From Mucilaginibacter saanensis (GTDB taxonomy: Bacteria; Bacteroidota; Bacteroidia; Sphingobacteriales; Sphingobacteriaceae): a stretch of 64,000 nt of DNA. Shown here piece after piece: positions 53,167-63,933 of the stretch. A program made the position numbers and the translations under genes. The stretch covers positions 71,877-135,876 of the forward strand of contig NZ_JACHBZ010000015.1 of assembly GCF_014200575.1 (NCBI RefSeq), in the 5' to 3' direction. Numbering within the stretch: position 1 is the stretch's first letter; every line of letters begins with the position of its first letter. The notes below the pieces were generated by a model. That model did no database searches and was not told the origin of the DNA. It saw only the letters and a list, made by a program, of their open reading frames with translations.

Positions 53167-53988
53167 ATGAGTAAAATAACGGTTAAAGACGGAACTGAGA
53201 TTTATTACAAGGACTGGGGAACCGGGCAACCACTTTTTTTCCATCATGGCTGGCCTTTATCTGGCGATGACTGGGATGGGCAAATGATGTTTTTCCTGAA
53301 GCAGGGATTTAGGGTAATTGCCCATGATCGCCGTGGGCACGGAAGATCAGGCCAGGCTTCGGGCGGACATGATATGGACACTTATGCAGCTGATGTAGCT
53401 GAGCTTACCCAGGCACTTGATTTAAAAGATGCCATTCATATAGGCCATTCTACAGGTGGCGGCGAAGCCATCCATTATGCGGCTAACCTTGGCAAAGGCC
53501 GAGTAGCCAAAGTAGTGTTGATTAGTGCTGTTACTCCATTGATGGTACAAACAGAGAATAATCCTGAGGGTGTTCCAATGTCGGTATTTGATGAAATACG
53601 TGAAGGTACCGCATTTAACAGACCACAGTATTACCAGGATTTTACCATACCGTTTTATGGTTATAACCGCGAAGGAGCAAAAATATCACAAGGAGTAAGA
53701 GATAATTGGTGGCGCCAGGGAATGATGGGGGGAGTAAAAGCTCACGTTGAGGGCATTAAGGCATTTTCGGAAACAGATTTTTCGGAAGATCTTAAAAGTG
53801 TGGATATTCCGGTACTTGTTTTACATGGCGAAGATGACCAGATTGTTCCATTTCCTATTTCGGGGGCAAAGGCGGTAAAGCTGTTGAAAAACGGCAAGCT
53901 TATATCATACCCGGGTTTCCCTCATGGTATGCCTACAACAGAAGCCGCAACCATCAATAAGGACCTTTTGGCCTTTATCAAATCATAA
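53167..53988 (+). CDS. Alpha/beta hydrolase (non-heme haloperoxidase-like)
   Basis: 273 residues. The oxyanion region FFHHGWPLSGDDWDGQM, the Asp-containing AHDRRGHGRSGQ, the nucleophile GHSTGGGE (serine near residue 96), the acid in LHGEDDQIVP (near 223) and the histidine in GFPHGMPTT (near 253) complete the triad of cofactor-free perhydrolases/chloroperoxidases. These cytoplasmic enzymes act as esterases or peroxidase-like perhydrolases. It is a single gene with a terminator at 54045. Confidence 0.92.
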   Translation: MSKITVKDGTEIYYKDWGTGQPLFFHHGWPLSGDDWDGQMMFFLKQGFRVIAHDRRGHGRSGQASGGHDMDTYAADVAELTQALDLKDAIHIGHSTGGGEAIHYAANLGKGRVAKVVLISAVTPLMVQTENNPEGVPMSVFDEIREGTAFNRPQYYQDFTIPFYGYNREGAKISQGVRDNWWRQGMMGGVKAHVEGIKAFSETDFSEDLKSVDIPVLVLHGEDDQIVPFPISGAKAVKLLKNGKLISYPGFPHGMPTTEAATINKDLLAFIKS

Positions 53989-54044
53989 ATAAAAGAAAAT
54001 ACCTGACTTTTAAATCTGGATTATAAAAGCGGTTATTATTTAGT

Positions 54045-54090
54045 AAAAGCCAGAAGCCTTGAAATATTAATTTCGAGGCTCCTGGCTTTT
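54045..54090 (+). terminator. Terminator after the hydrolase gene
   Basis: AAAAGCCAG and CTGGCTTTT form the base of a roughly 20-base imperfect stem (54045-54065 with 54070-54090), followed by TTGC. Confidence 0.8.
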
Positions 54091-54218
54091 TGCTGTAGCC
54101 CTTATTGGTAATTATTAAACTATTTTAACGCTGTAATAACACGTTAAAATAGTTCGCAATGAAGAAGCAACTCTTTTTGCCGCTTTCTTTGCCTTACTTA
54201 CAAACAGAATAGCTCAAT

Positions 54219-56870
<2,652 letters not shown>

Positions 56871-57076
56871 TTAGGCTTTTTGTAGATGTCAAAAGCCAAA
56901 AATATAAGGTATAATGCATCAAAATGCCGTTTTTTAACTATATTTTTTTTCGCACAATATGATGAAAATTAGAGCGTTATCCATACAAATAAAAGGAACT
57001 TGGGGGGAGCTTTATTGGTTAGTTCTGATTAAATAACTTATGCAAACGGTGAACCTTTTAACTTTCGTTTACGGTT

Positions 57077-57841
57077 TTAATCCCAGATCCCGTTTTGCTC
57101 TGTCAGAATAATAGGAAGCCCATCCGTAACTACTATCGTATGCTCGTGCTGTACACTAAAGCCACCTTTATCACCAACTAAGGTAAAACCATCGGGAAGC
57201 TCTACAGCCCGGGAAGAATCAGTTGTTATAAATGTTTCGATAGCCACCACGGTATTTTTCCGGAACCTCCGTTGATCAAGCCGATCCCGATAATTCAAAA
57301 TTCCGTCAGGAAGTTCATGTAAGGCTCTACCTATTCCATGACCGCCCAAGTTCCTAATAACTTTATACCCATTTTTTTTAGCTTCATTTTCTATCAACCC
57401 GCCAATTTCATTTATCTTAAAGCCACCCCTGATAGTGTTGATAGCTTTTTTCAGTATCTCCCGGGAAGTATTAATTAGGTTAGTTTTCTGATAGATATCC
57501 TGACCAACAATAAATGACCCGCCGTTGTCAGACCAAAACCCTGCTAATTCAGCAGACACGTCGATATTCAATAAATCGCCTTCCTGAATAATGTTGTCAG
57601 TTGAGGGTATACCATGACATATTTCATTGTTGATGCTGATACAGGTATGGCCGGGAAATTTATAAGTGAGATAAGGTGCAGACTTTGCACCAAATTTTTC
57701 CAGCAATCGCCCGCCATAATTATCCAATTCTTTAGTACTCATTCCCGGACAGGTATATGCGCGCATTTCCTTTAAAGTTAAGGCGACAGCATCACTAACT
57801 TTTTTCATTCCGGCAAGGTCTGCTTCATTCGTTATTACCAT
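57077..57841 (-). CDS. Type I methionine aminopeptidase (paralogue)
   Basis: 254 residues from ATG 57841 (MVITNEADLAGMKKVSDAVALTL). The M24A ligands are all present: H in EICHGIPS, D in NIDVSAELAGFWSD with the second D in WSDNGGSF, H in GGHGIGRALHELP, E in VAIETFI and E in SVQHEHTIVV. The EP in the usual TIEPM is ET here. MetAP removes the initiator Met. The housekeeping map gene usually sits in the secY-infA ribosomal cluster, so this isolated copy is probably accessory. It is divergent from the AraC regulator at 57947. Confidence 0.9.
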   Translation of the reverse strand: MVITNEADLAGMKKVSDAVALTLKEMRAYTCPGMSTKELDNYGGRLLEKFGAKSAPYLTYKFPGHTCISINNEICHGIPSTDNIIQEGDLLNIDVSAELAGFWSDNGGSFIVGQDIYQKTNLINTSREILKKAINTIRGGFKINEIGGLIENEAKKNGYKVIRNLGGHGIGRALHELPDGILNYRDRLDQRRFRKNTVVAIETFITTDSSRAVELPDGFTLVGDKGGFSVQHEHTIVVTDGLPIILTEQNGIWD

Positions 57842-57946
57842 AAATCTTACTTTTTGGTCCAAAATTATGTGATGTGCAACATTCCTGATAGTATAAGTTG
57901 GACATTTAAAGTTTATCGAGGGAGAAAATCGAATATCTTTGCCTTT

Positions 57947-58774
57947 ATGCCCATCAATTTTTTTAAACAATTAGCTAATCAAAATGGCGATCAGATTCTT
58001 AGAATTGTTCCTCCTGAGCATTTAAAGGAGGTTGTGGAGGGTTTTTACCTATTTAAAGCAGGCTATCCCAGGGAAAGAGAACTATTTTTTAACGATGGTT
58101 ACCCAGTGGTCGCTCTTATGCAAAACAGAAACGAAGATGTCAGAGTAAGTATAGATGGGCATACAAAATGTGTAGGTAACAGTTGGGTTTGCGGTGGAGT
58201 GTTAAGGAATATTTATTGTGAATCTGAGCTTCAATTTGAGGAATGCTTAGTTATTCGTTTTTACGCTGTAACTTTCTTCAAGTTATTTGATATTACTGAA
58301 GATTGTTTTCAAAAAAAGCAGGTTTTTGATTTTTCTGAAATAGCCGGATATGGTTTTGAAAAGTTTAAGAAAGCCTATTATCATTATTCTTCCCTTGAAG
58401 AAAGAATGAAAGTAACCGTAAATTTTCTTTCAGAAAAGATGAGTACCTATTCTTATCCAAAGGTATTAATCGATATACAAAATTATATGGATAGGCAAGG
58501 TAAACTTACCGTTAGGGATATTTTGGATAGCTATGCGGTTCGTTTGAACTATAAATGGCTGGAGAGAAACTTTAAAAAACATCTGGGCATTTCCCCTCAA
58601 AGCTACCTCTTGATAAGACGTTTTCTGAACGCATATATGGATTTAGATTCCTTTACCTCTAAAGATCTTTTACAAATTGCTATGGATAATGGTTATTATG
58701 ATGATAATCATTTTATAAAGGACTTCCGGCGGTTTTCCGGGCTGCCGCCAAAAACCTATTTTAATAAAAAATAA
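57947..58774 (+). CDS. AraC family regulator with a DUF6597-like sensor
   Basis: 275 residues from ATG 57947 (MPINFFKQLANQ). Upstream in-frame readings overlap the map start and are not conserved. Residues about 20-115 (EHLKEVVEGFYLFKAGYPRERELFFNDGYPVVALMQNRNED) match DUF6597-type sensor domains; the DNA-binding part has two HTHs (SYAVRLNYKWLERNFKKHLGISPQSYLLIRRF, then LLQIAMDNGYYDDNHFIKDFRRFSGLPPKTYF). Start-to-start distance to the divergent map gene is about 105 bases. A regulatory link to that gene is likely but not shown. Confidence 0.87.
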   Translation: MPINFFKQLANQNGDQILRIVPPEHLKEVVEGFYLFKAGYPRERELFFNDGYPVVALMQNRNEDVRVSIDGHTKCVGNSWVCGGVLRNIYCESELQFEECLVIRFYAVTFFKLFDITEDCFQKKQVFDFSEIAGYGFEKFKKAYYHYSSLEERMKVTVNFLSEKMSTYSYPKVLIDIQNYMDRQGKLTVRDILDSYAVRLNYKWLERNFKKHLGISPQSYLLIRRFLNAYMDLDSFTSKDLLQIAMDNGYYDDNHFIKDFRRFSGLPPKTYFNKK

Positions 58775-58843
58775 AGACGCTTAAAATAGACAACAAGGAT
58801 TGCAATCTAAACGCCTGATGGCAGATTTTTATTAGCATAAAAA

Positions 58844-58873
58844 AAGGAAACAACTCCGAAGTGTTGTTTCCTT
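58844..58873 (+). terminator. Hairpin at the left border of the ECF locus
   Basis: Arms AAGGAAACAAC and GTTGTTTCCTT with an eight-base loop, preceded by A7. It can end the AraC transcript. The left direct repeat follows it almost directly. Confidence 0.75.
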
Positions 58874-58875
58874 AA

Positions 58876-58942
58876 GTAGCCCACCCTGGGCAATTCCCGA
58901 ACTATTTCTTAACTGATTTAAAGAAAATGGCACTTTTTTGTA
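58876..58942 (+). repeat. Left direct repeat bordering the ECF sigma locus
   Basis: From 58876 the text starts GTAGCCCACCCTGGGCAATT and runs on through CGAACTATTTCTT. A close copy begins at 63666: the first 35 bases differ at three positions, and similarity continues to about base 60 (GATTT, AAAATGGC, TTTT). Both copies can be read in the same frame with changes that are often silent or conservative, as if derived from a coding sequence (VAHPGQFPNYFLTDLKKMA versus VAHTGQFTNYFLEDLRKMA). Confidence 0.75.
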
Positions 58943-59092
58943 AATGAGAGAATTGACTTTATATAGGTTTGTTCCCGGTCTCAGGATAAATCTGTTGCCT
59001 GGGTGATCTGATCTAATGAGGATGATTCACTGTTGATGCTATAAATAAATTATAAATTGCAACTTTAAAAGCAATGCCCGGTCTAATCAGCA
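58943..59092. other. Leader of the ECF locus
   Basis: 150 bases between the left repeat and the sigma gene; no gene seen. A hexamer-pair promoter typical for ECF sigma autoregulation was not identified by eye. Confidence 0.3.
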
Positions 59093-59686
59093 GTGAGCAT
59101 CCAAAACGAAAATATCTTAGCCGATCAAAGACTGGTAAAAGCCGTGCTGAATGGCGATCGCAATGCTTTCGGTTTGATCATTAAACAAACGGAAGGATTG
59201 GTTGCACAGATAACCTTTAAAATGATCAGCAGTCCAGGCGACCGTAAAGATATTGCTCAGGACGTTTTTCTAAAGGTTTTTAAGAATCTGCCCGGCTTTA
59301 AATTCAAATCCAAGTTATCTACCTGGATAGGCCAGATCGCGTACAACACCTGTCTTCATTACATTGAAAAAAAGAAACTGGTTCTGTCAGACAATTTTGG
59401 AAAGGACGGTGAATTACCTGCTGACCATATCAGTGAAGACCTGCAAAATGGAACCGAAGAAATATTGTTTAATAAAGAGCTGGCCGGCATTCTCCATTTA
59501 GAAATAGAACGGCTTAAGCCCCTTTACAAAATGCTGATATCCCTTTATCACCAGGAAGATCTGAGTTATGCAGAAATAGCCGAGATTACCTCATTGCCCG
59601 AAGGCACTGTTAAAAATTACATCTTCAGGGCCAGGAAGGCATTAAAAGAAAATATTCAATTAAAATATAAAAGAAACGAGTTATGA
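59093..59686 (+). CDS. ECF-type RNA polymerase sigma factor
   Basis: 197 residues with a GTG start (SIQNENILADQRLVKAVLNGDRNAFGLIIKQ). Region 2 is about residues 20-90 (GDRKDIAQDVFLKVFKNLPGFKFKSKLSTWIGQIAYNTCLHYIEKKK); region 4 is about 125-185 (LEIERLKPLYKMLISLYHQEDLSYAEIAEITSLPEGTVKNYIFRARKALKE). It should direct RNA polymerase to an envelope-stress or uptake regulon. The next gene, an anti-sigma-like membrane protein, overlaps by four bases. A target is probably this same operon; that is inference. Confidence 0.93.
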   Translation: MSIQNENILADQRLVKAVLNGDRNAFGLIIKQTEGLVAQITFKMISSPGDRKDIAQDVFLKVFKNLPGFKFKSKLSTWIGQIAYNTCLHYIEKKKLVLSDNFGKDGELPADHISEDLQNGTEEILFNKELAGILHLEIERLKPLYKMLISLYHQEDLSYAEIAEITSLPEGTVKNYIFRARKALKENIQLKYKRNEL

Positions 59687-60138
59687 TAACAGCACATCTT
59701 ACCGACGCGGAGATACAGCTTTATGTAGCTGAGCCGCACGCTATAAGCCAGCAAATGGCTAACCATATACAAGGCTGCGCAATTTGCCAGTCTAAAGCTG
59801 CCAACTATGTGCTGCTCTTCGACAACATTAAGGCTGCTGCAAAGCCAGCGTTTGATTTTGACTTGTCTGCATTGGTGATGAAACAATTGCCTGCGCCTAA
59901 ACGCGCATTTCCGTGGGCTGCTATTGTTGTGTCTGTGTTTTCTGTAGCCATAGTTGCCGTGTCTGTGATATTCTTTTGGTCGGCTATGGAAGCATCGGTT
60001 AAGGCTGTATCTGGGGTGTTACTTACCATTGCTGCTGCAGGTGCATTGACGATACTTATCTTCCAGGTTGTAGAAATGTTTAAGGAACATCAAAAGAGGA
60101 TAGATACTATTTTAAGCCAGAAAACATTGCAACTATAA
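59683..60138 (+). CDS. Putative anti-sigma factor with zinc-finger-like motif
   Basis: 151 residues. The N-terminus contains HIQGCAIC (H28, C32, C35), the HxxxCxxC spacing of ZAS anti-sigma domains, followed by a cytoplasmic helix rich region and two membrane helices (about 73-98, AIVVSVFSVAIVAVSVIFFW; about 103-127, VSGVLLTIAAAGALTILIFQVV). The ATGA overlap with the sigma gene gives tight coupling of both products. It probably holds the sigma factor at the inner membrane. Homology beyond the motif and topology is weak, so the role is inferred mainly from context. Confidence 0.75.
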   Translation: MITAHLTDAEIQLYVAEPHAISQQMANHIQGCAICQSKAANYVLLFDNIKAAAKPAFDFDLSALVMKQLPAPKRAFPWAAIVVSVFSVAIVAVSVIFFWSAMEASVKAVSGVLLTIAAAGALTILIFQVVEMFKEHQKRIDTILSQKTLQL

Positions 60139-60182
60139 TGCTGGTAGCCGGTCTCATCATTATAAACATTAAAAAATCAAAC

Positions 60183-60614
60183 ATGAAAAAGATAATAACA
60201 TTAGCGCTCCTGGTATCAGCCACTTTAGGTGCCCATGCCCAAAGCAGCACCAATCCGCTTAACGATAAAGCCACCTTTGAAGAGTTTGTGCGTAACATAG
60301 TGATCCTGCTGATGATCTACATGGTTACAAGTTTTATCCTGAACATGATCAAACTCTTTTTAAATGATCGCCTTAAAAGGAAGATGGTAGAGACCGGCAC
60401 TTCTGAAGCAATAGTTACACAATTATTAGACACTAAAAAAAGTGATAAAGAAAATAGCCTTAAATGGTTCTTCGCCCTTGTTGCAATCGCTGTAGGTCTT
60501 GGTATAATTGGCTGTTACCACATGACTGATATTTACGCCCTCATGACCATAGCCTTTTGTTTAGCGGTTGGTTTCCTCGGTCATTTCTTCTTGGCCGGTC
60601 GACTGAATAAATAA
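60183..60614 (+). CDS. Small inner-membrane protein of the ECF locus
   Basis: 143 residues from ATG 60183, which begins a plausible signal peptide (MKKIITLALLVSATLGAHAQ); an alternative ATG at 60138 overlaps the anti-sigma stop (TAATG) and would add 15 residues. Three further hydrophobic segments follow (about 39-58, 93-110, 114-134) with a basic loop between (KLFLNDRLKRKMVETGT). I do not recognise a family. Position and spacing put it in the sigma operon. Confidence 0.7.
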   Translation: MKKIITLALLVSATLGAHAQSSTNPLNDKATFEEFVRNIVILLMIYMVTSFILNMIKLFLNDRLKRKMVETGTSEAIVTQLLDTKKSDKENSLKWFFALVAIAVGLGIIGCYHMTDIYALMTIAFCLAVGFLGHFFLAGRLNK

Positions 60615-60698
60615 TAATTCTTTTTAGTCAAAAAAATGAAAATCCTGAAGGGTATGGGAATGCTATGCCTGCTTTAGAAATATTAACACATAAAAAAA

Positions 60699-61043
60699 AT
60701 GAAGAAATTAACCCCGGCAATTATTGCCGCCCTGCTGCTGCTATGCGTTTGTTTTACCTTTTTCCTTCAAAATGAACGCAGGGGCGAAACGGTTCTTTCC
60801 ATCAAAGACGCGAAACCCGGTTACACTTTTAAAGCTTCCTTTTACTCTGGAGCAACACCGAAAGTAACCAGATATATGGATAGCTGCACCGCCTTACTTG
60901 GAAAGGAAAATGCCAGTTTCCATATTAAAATCTCTGATGGGAATTTAATTATTACGGCAGATAAGCAAGAGAATTCTGCTATGGTTATATCTCACATCAA
61001 AAAAATGTGCAAGGGTATCAGTGATATTCTTATCCAGAATTAA
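60699..61043 (+). CDS. Small membrane-anchored periplasmic protein of the ECF locus
   Basis: 114 residues. One N-terminal hydrophobic helix (about residues 4-23, TPAIIAALLLLCVCFTFFL) serves as anchor or signal; the remaining 90 residues are a soluble alpha/beta domain (SIKDAKPGYTFKASFYSGATPKVTRYMDSCTALL, FHIKISDGNLIITADKQENSAM). Two cysteines (about C70 and C105) could form a disulfide. I know no family for it. It lies 55 bases before the barrel gene and 84 after the previous gene. Confidence 0.65.
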   Translation: MKKLTPAIIAALLLLCVCFTFFLQNERRGETVLSIKDAKPGYTFKASFYSGATPKVTRYMDSCTALLGKENASFHIKISDGNLIITADKQENSAMVISHIKKMCKGISDILIQN

Positions 61044-61097
61044 CCCGCCCCTTTTATTACTTAAATCGGTCAAGTCTCAATTTAATTAAAACACTTT

Positions 61098-63548
61098 ATG
61101 AAAATATTTATCATGGCATTTTTTGCCACATGGTTTTGTTTTGCCCCACATTTTTTATTTGCCCAAACGATTAGTGGCAAAATATCAGGAAAAGTTGCTG
61201 ATGAAAACGGGCGCCCTGTTGAAGGCGCTACGGTGTCCCTCATGCGGCTAAAAGATTCTGTAGCCGTAAAATATGAACTGGCAGCTGCAGACGGTAGTTT
61301 TAACCTGGATATCAAAGAAGGCAGCTACTATCTCTTAATTACTTCCATTGGAAAGCAATCCTATAAAAGCGGGGTGATTGCGGTTGATGCTGAGCACTTA
61401 TTAATAAAACTGCCGGCAATCATCATGCATCCTGCTACCAACACTTTGCACGAGGTTGTTGTTACCGCAAAAACACCCTTCCTGGAACACAAAATTGACC
61501 GCACGGTAGTTTATGTTGATGCGCTGATCAGCAATGCCGGTACAACTGCTCTGGATGTATTGGAAAAATCGCCGGGGGTAAATATTGACCAGGGCGGTGC
61601 TATCAGTTTCCATGGCAAAACCGGAGTTATGGTTTACATCGATGATAAACCCAACTACCTATCCGGCAGTGACCTGGAGAATTACCTGCGCTCAATGCCT
61701 TCGTCTATGCTATCCCAGATAGAGCTGATGACCAATCCACCGGCCAAATATGATGCCGCCGGTACTGCCGGAATTATCAATATCAAAACTAAAAAGATTA
61801 AAGTAAAAGGTTTTAACCTGGGCATGAGCCTTAGCCTGCGCCAAAGCCGTTATACCACAACCAATAACAGTTTGGATTTCAATTACCGAAAAGAGAAGGT
61901 AAATGTATTCGGTACTTTTGGTTATACATTAAGTAATGGCTTTAACGATGTAGATATCAACCGGCAGTATTTTTACAATGGCGGGCAACCATCCGCGGCG
62001 TTTAGCCAAAAATCCTATATCCGCACTACAGGTAGCGGGTACACTACTAAGTTGGGCATAGATATTTACACATCAGAAAAGACAACTATCGGCGTATTGC
62101 TAAACGGCGTTATCCGTTCGCCAAATGAAAACAACAATAGTTATGGCGGGTTATTTAACGCGGCAGGCCAGCCCGATTCGTCAGTGATATCAAGAAACAA
62201 TGAGCGGCGTAAATTTAAAAATGGGAGTGCTAACTTAAATTATAAACATACCTTTAAAAAGGATGGGCCTGAAATTAGCGCTAACCTGGATTACCTGGCT
62301 TTCTCTACCAATGATAACCAGTTGTTTCTTAATCAAACGGCTAACACAGCCGGGACATCCATATCAAACGATCAACTTAATGGTAACCTGCCCGCAGCTA
62401 TCCATATTTATTCGGCTAATGCAGATTACAGCGCGCCAATAGCGGGTGGCTGGAAACTGGAAGCGGGTACGAAGAGCAGTTACACCAATACCGACAACCA
62501 GGCAAATTATTATAATACTGTTGGCGGAAACGCAGTGCCTGACTATGACAAAACCAATCACTTTTTATATAAGGAAGCTATTAACGCAGTTTACCTTAAT
62601 TTAAATAAAGACTTTAAACGGTTAAGTGTACAGGCCGGGGTTCGTCTGGAGAATACAGACTCGCGCGGGCACCAATTGGGTAACATCCAAAAGCCCGATT
62701 CGGCTTTCAATCGCAATTACACAAGTATATTTCCGACGCTATATTTGCTCTATAAATTGGATACGGTGGGGGATCACCAAATAAAACTGACTTATGGCCG
62801 CCGTATCGAGCGCCCTTACTACCAGGACTTGAACCCATTTATTTCGCCGCTGGATAAGTATACCTTTTATGTCGGAAATCCATACCTGTTGCCTTCTTAC
62901 TCCGGCAATTTTGAGGTAGGTTATATTTATAAAGACAGGATCAGCGTGACGCTGAATTATATCGATATCCGCGACCGGGTTACAGAGACTATAGACATTC
63001 GCAATGGCATCTATTACGACCAGCCGGGAAATATTGGCAGCACTAAATTATATGATTTGAATGTAGATGCCGGTTTTGATCCGGCCAGTTGGTTTAGTTT
63101 ACAATTAAGTGCGGATGTATACCACATAAGCTCGGTAAGCAATTTTTACACAGGAATCTTAAATACCAATAGTACTAGTTTCTCCGGGCAGGCTGTGCTG
63201 CAATTCAAGCTAAAAAATGGCTGGAACCTGCAAACAGATGGTAAATATCAGAGCAAACAATCGGATGCCCAATTTGCGCTTGCGGCCAAGGGGCGATGGA
63301 ATGTAGCTGCCTCAAAAGCACTTTCACCGCTTACTACGCTTAAATTGAGTATCAACGATTTATTATATACCAACATTAACCAGGGGGCTATTGAGAATCT
63401 GTACCAAACAAACGCAAGCTTCCGTACACTAAGTGATACCCGCGCTGTGCAATTGACGTTAAGCATGCGTTTTGGAAAATCTGTTACCGGCCAGCGGAAG
63501 CACAACCAAACGGGGGCTGGAGACGAAAATGACAGGGTGAAGAATTAA
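61098..63548 (+). CDS. Outer-membrane beta-barrel protein with carboxypeptidase-regulatory-like and plug domains
   Basis: 816 residues with a signal peptide ending LFAQT. A CarboxypepD_reg domain (about 20-105; GKISGKVADENGRPVEGATVSLMRL), a short plug-like segment (about 120-230; LDVLEKSPGVNIDQGGAISFHGKTGVMVYIDDKPN, PAKYDAAGTAGIINIKTKK) and an OMP_b-brl_3 barrel (KLTYGRRIERPYYQDLNPFISPLDKYTFYVGNPYLLPSYSGNFEVGYIYKDRISV) follow. It resembles TonB-receptor-like barrels of Bacteroidota that often accompany ECF sigma/anti-sigma pairs. It probably senses or imports an extracellular ligand; the substrate is unknown. Confidence 0.9.
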   Translation: MKIFIMAFFATWFCFAPHFLFAQTISGKISGKVADENGRPVEGATVSLMRLKDSVAVKYELAAADGSFNLDIKEGSYYLLITSIGKQSYKSGVIAVDAEHLLIKLPAIIMHPATNTLHEVVVTAKTPFLEHKIDRTVVYVDALISNAGTTALDVLEKSPGVNIDQGGAISFHGKTGVMVYIDDKPNYLSGSDLENYLRSMPSSMLSQIELMTNPPAKYDAAGTAGIINIKTKKIKVKGFNLGMSLSLRQSRYTTTNNSLDFNYRKEKVNVFGTFGYTLSNGFNDVDINRQYFYNGGQPSAAFSQKSYIRTTGSGYTTKLGIDIYTSEKTTIGVLLNGVIRSPNENNNSYGGLFNAAGQPDSSVISRNNERRKFKNGSANLNYKHTFKKDGPEISANLDYLAFSTNDNQLFLNQTANTAGTSISNDQLNGNLPAAIHIYSANADYSAPIAGGWKLEAGTKSSYTNTDNQANYYNTVGGNAVPDYDKTNHFLYKEAINAVYLNLNKDFKRLSVQAGVRLENTDSRGHQLGNIQKPDSAFNRNYTSIFPTLYLLYKLDTVGDHQIKLTYGRRIERPYYQDLNPFISPLDKYTFYVGNPYLLPSYSGNFEVGYIYKDRISVTLNYIDIRDRVTETIDIRNGIYYDQPGNIGSTKLYDLNVDAGFDPASWFSLQLSADVYHISSVSNFYTGILNTNSTSFSGQAVLQFKLKNGWNLQTDGKYQSKQSDAQFALAAKGRWNVAASKALSPLTTLKLSINDLLYTNINQGAIENLYQTNASFRTLSDTRAVQLTLSMRFGKSVTGQRKHNQTGAGDENDRVKN

Positions 63549-63623
63549 TATTGGCAAATGGTATTATTTTACATTTCAAATGGTGTTAACGGCTTACTTT
63601 AGAAATACTCTTTATTAAAAATA

Positions 63624-63657
63624 AAAAAGCCTTTAAATGTAAATTTAAAGGCTTTTT
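63624..63657 (+). terminator. Hairpin at the right border of the ECF locus
   Basis: Perfect 15-base arms AAAAAGCCTTTAAAT and ATTTAAAGGCTTTTT (63624-63638, 63643-63657). It terminates the barrel gene; the right direct repeat follows within nine bases, the same order as at the left border. Confidence 0.85.
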
Positions 63658-63665
63658 ATGTAATG

Positions 63666-63734
63666 GTAGCCCACACTGGACAATTCACGAACTATTTCTT
63701 GGAGGATTTGCGTAAAATGGCGGTTTTACAGAAA
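63666..63734 (+). repeat. Right direct repeat bordering the ECF sigma locus
   Basis: Begins GTAGCCCACACTGGACAATT, same orientation as the copy at 58876-58942. About 4.8 kb lie between corresponding points. Confidence 0.75.
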
Positions 63735-63933
63735 ACTTAATAATGTCACTTATTCATTCAGATTTGTTCATCGTGTCATCAAAGTTATCGTCCAGAATTG
63801 TTTTTATCGGAAACGGTTTGCCACGTAAACTTACAATATCGTCCAATAGCAAAATTGTTCGTATCACGCACCTGCGGGTTTCCTCGCGGAAAACATCACT
63901 ATGAACTGGAGATTCTGATGAACCAGACCACCT

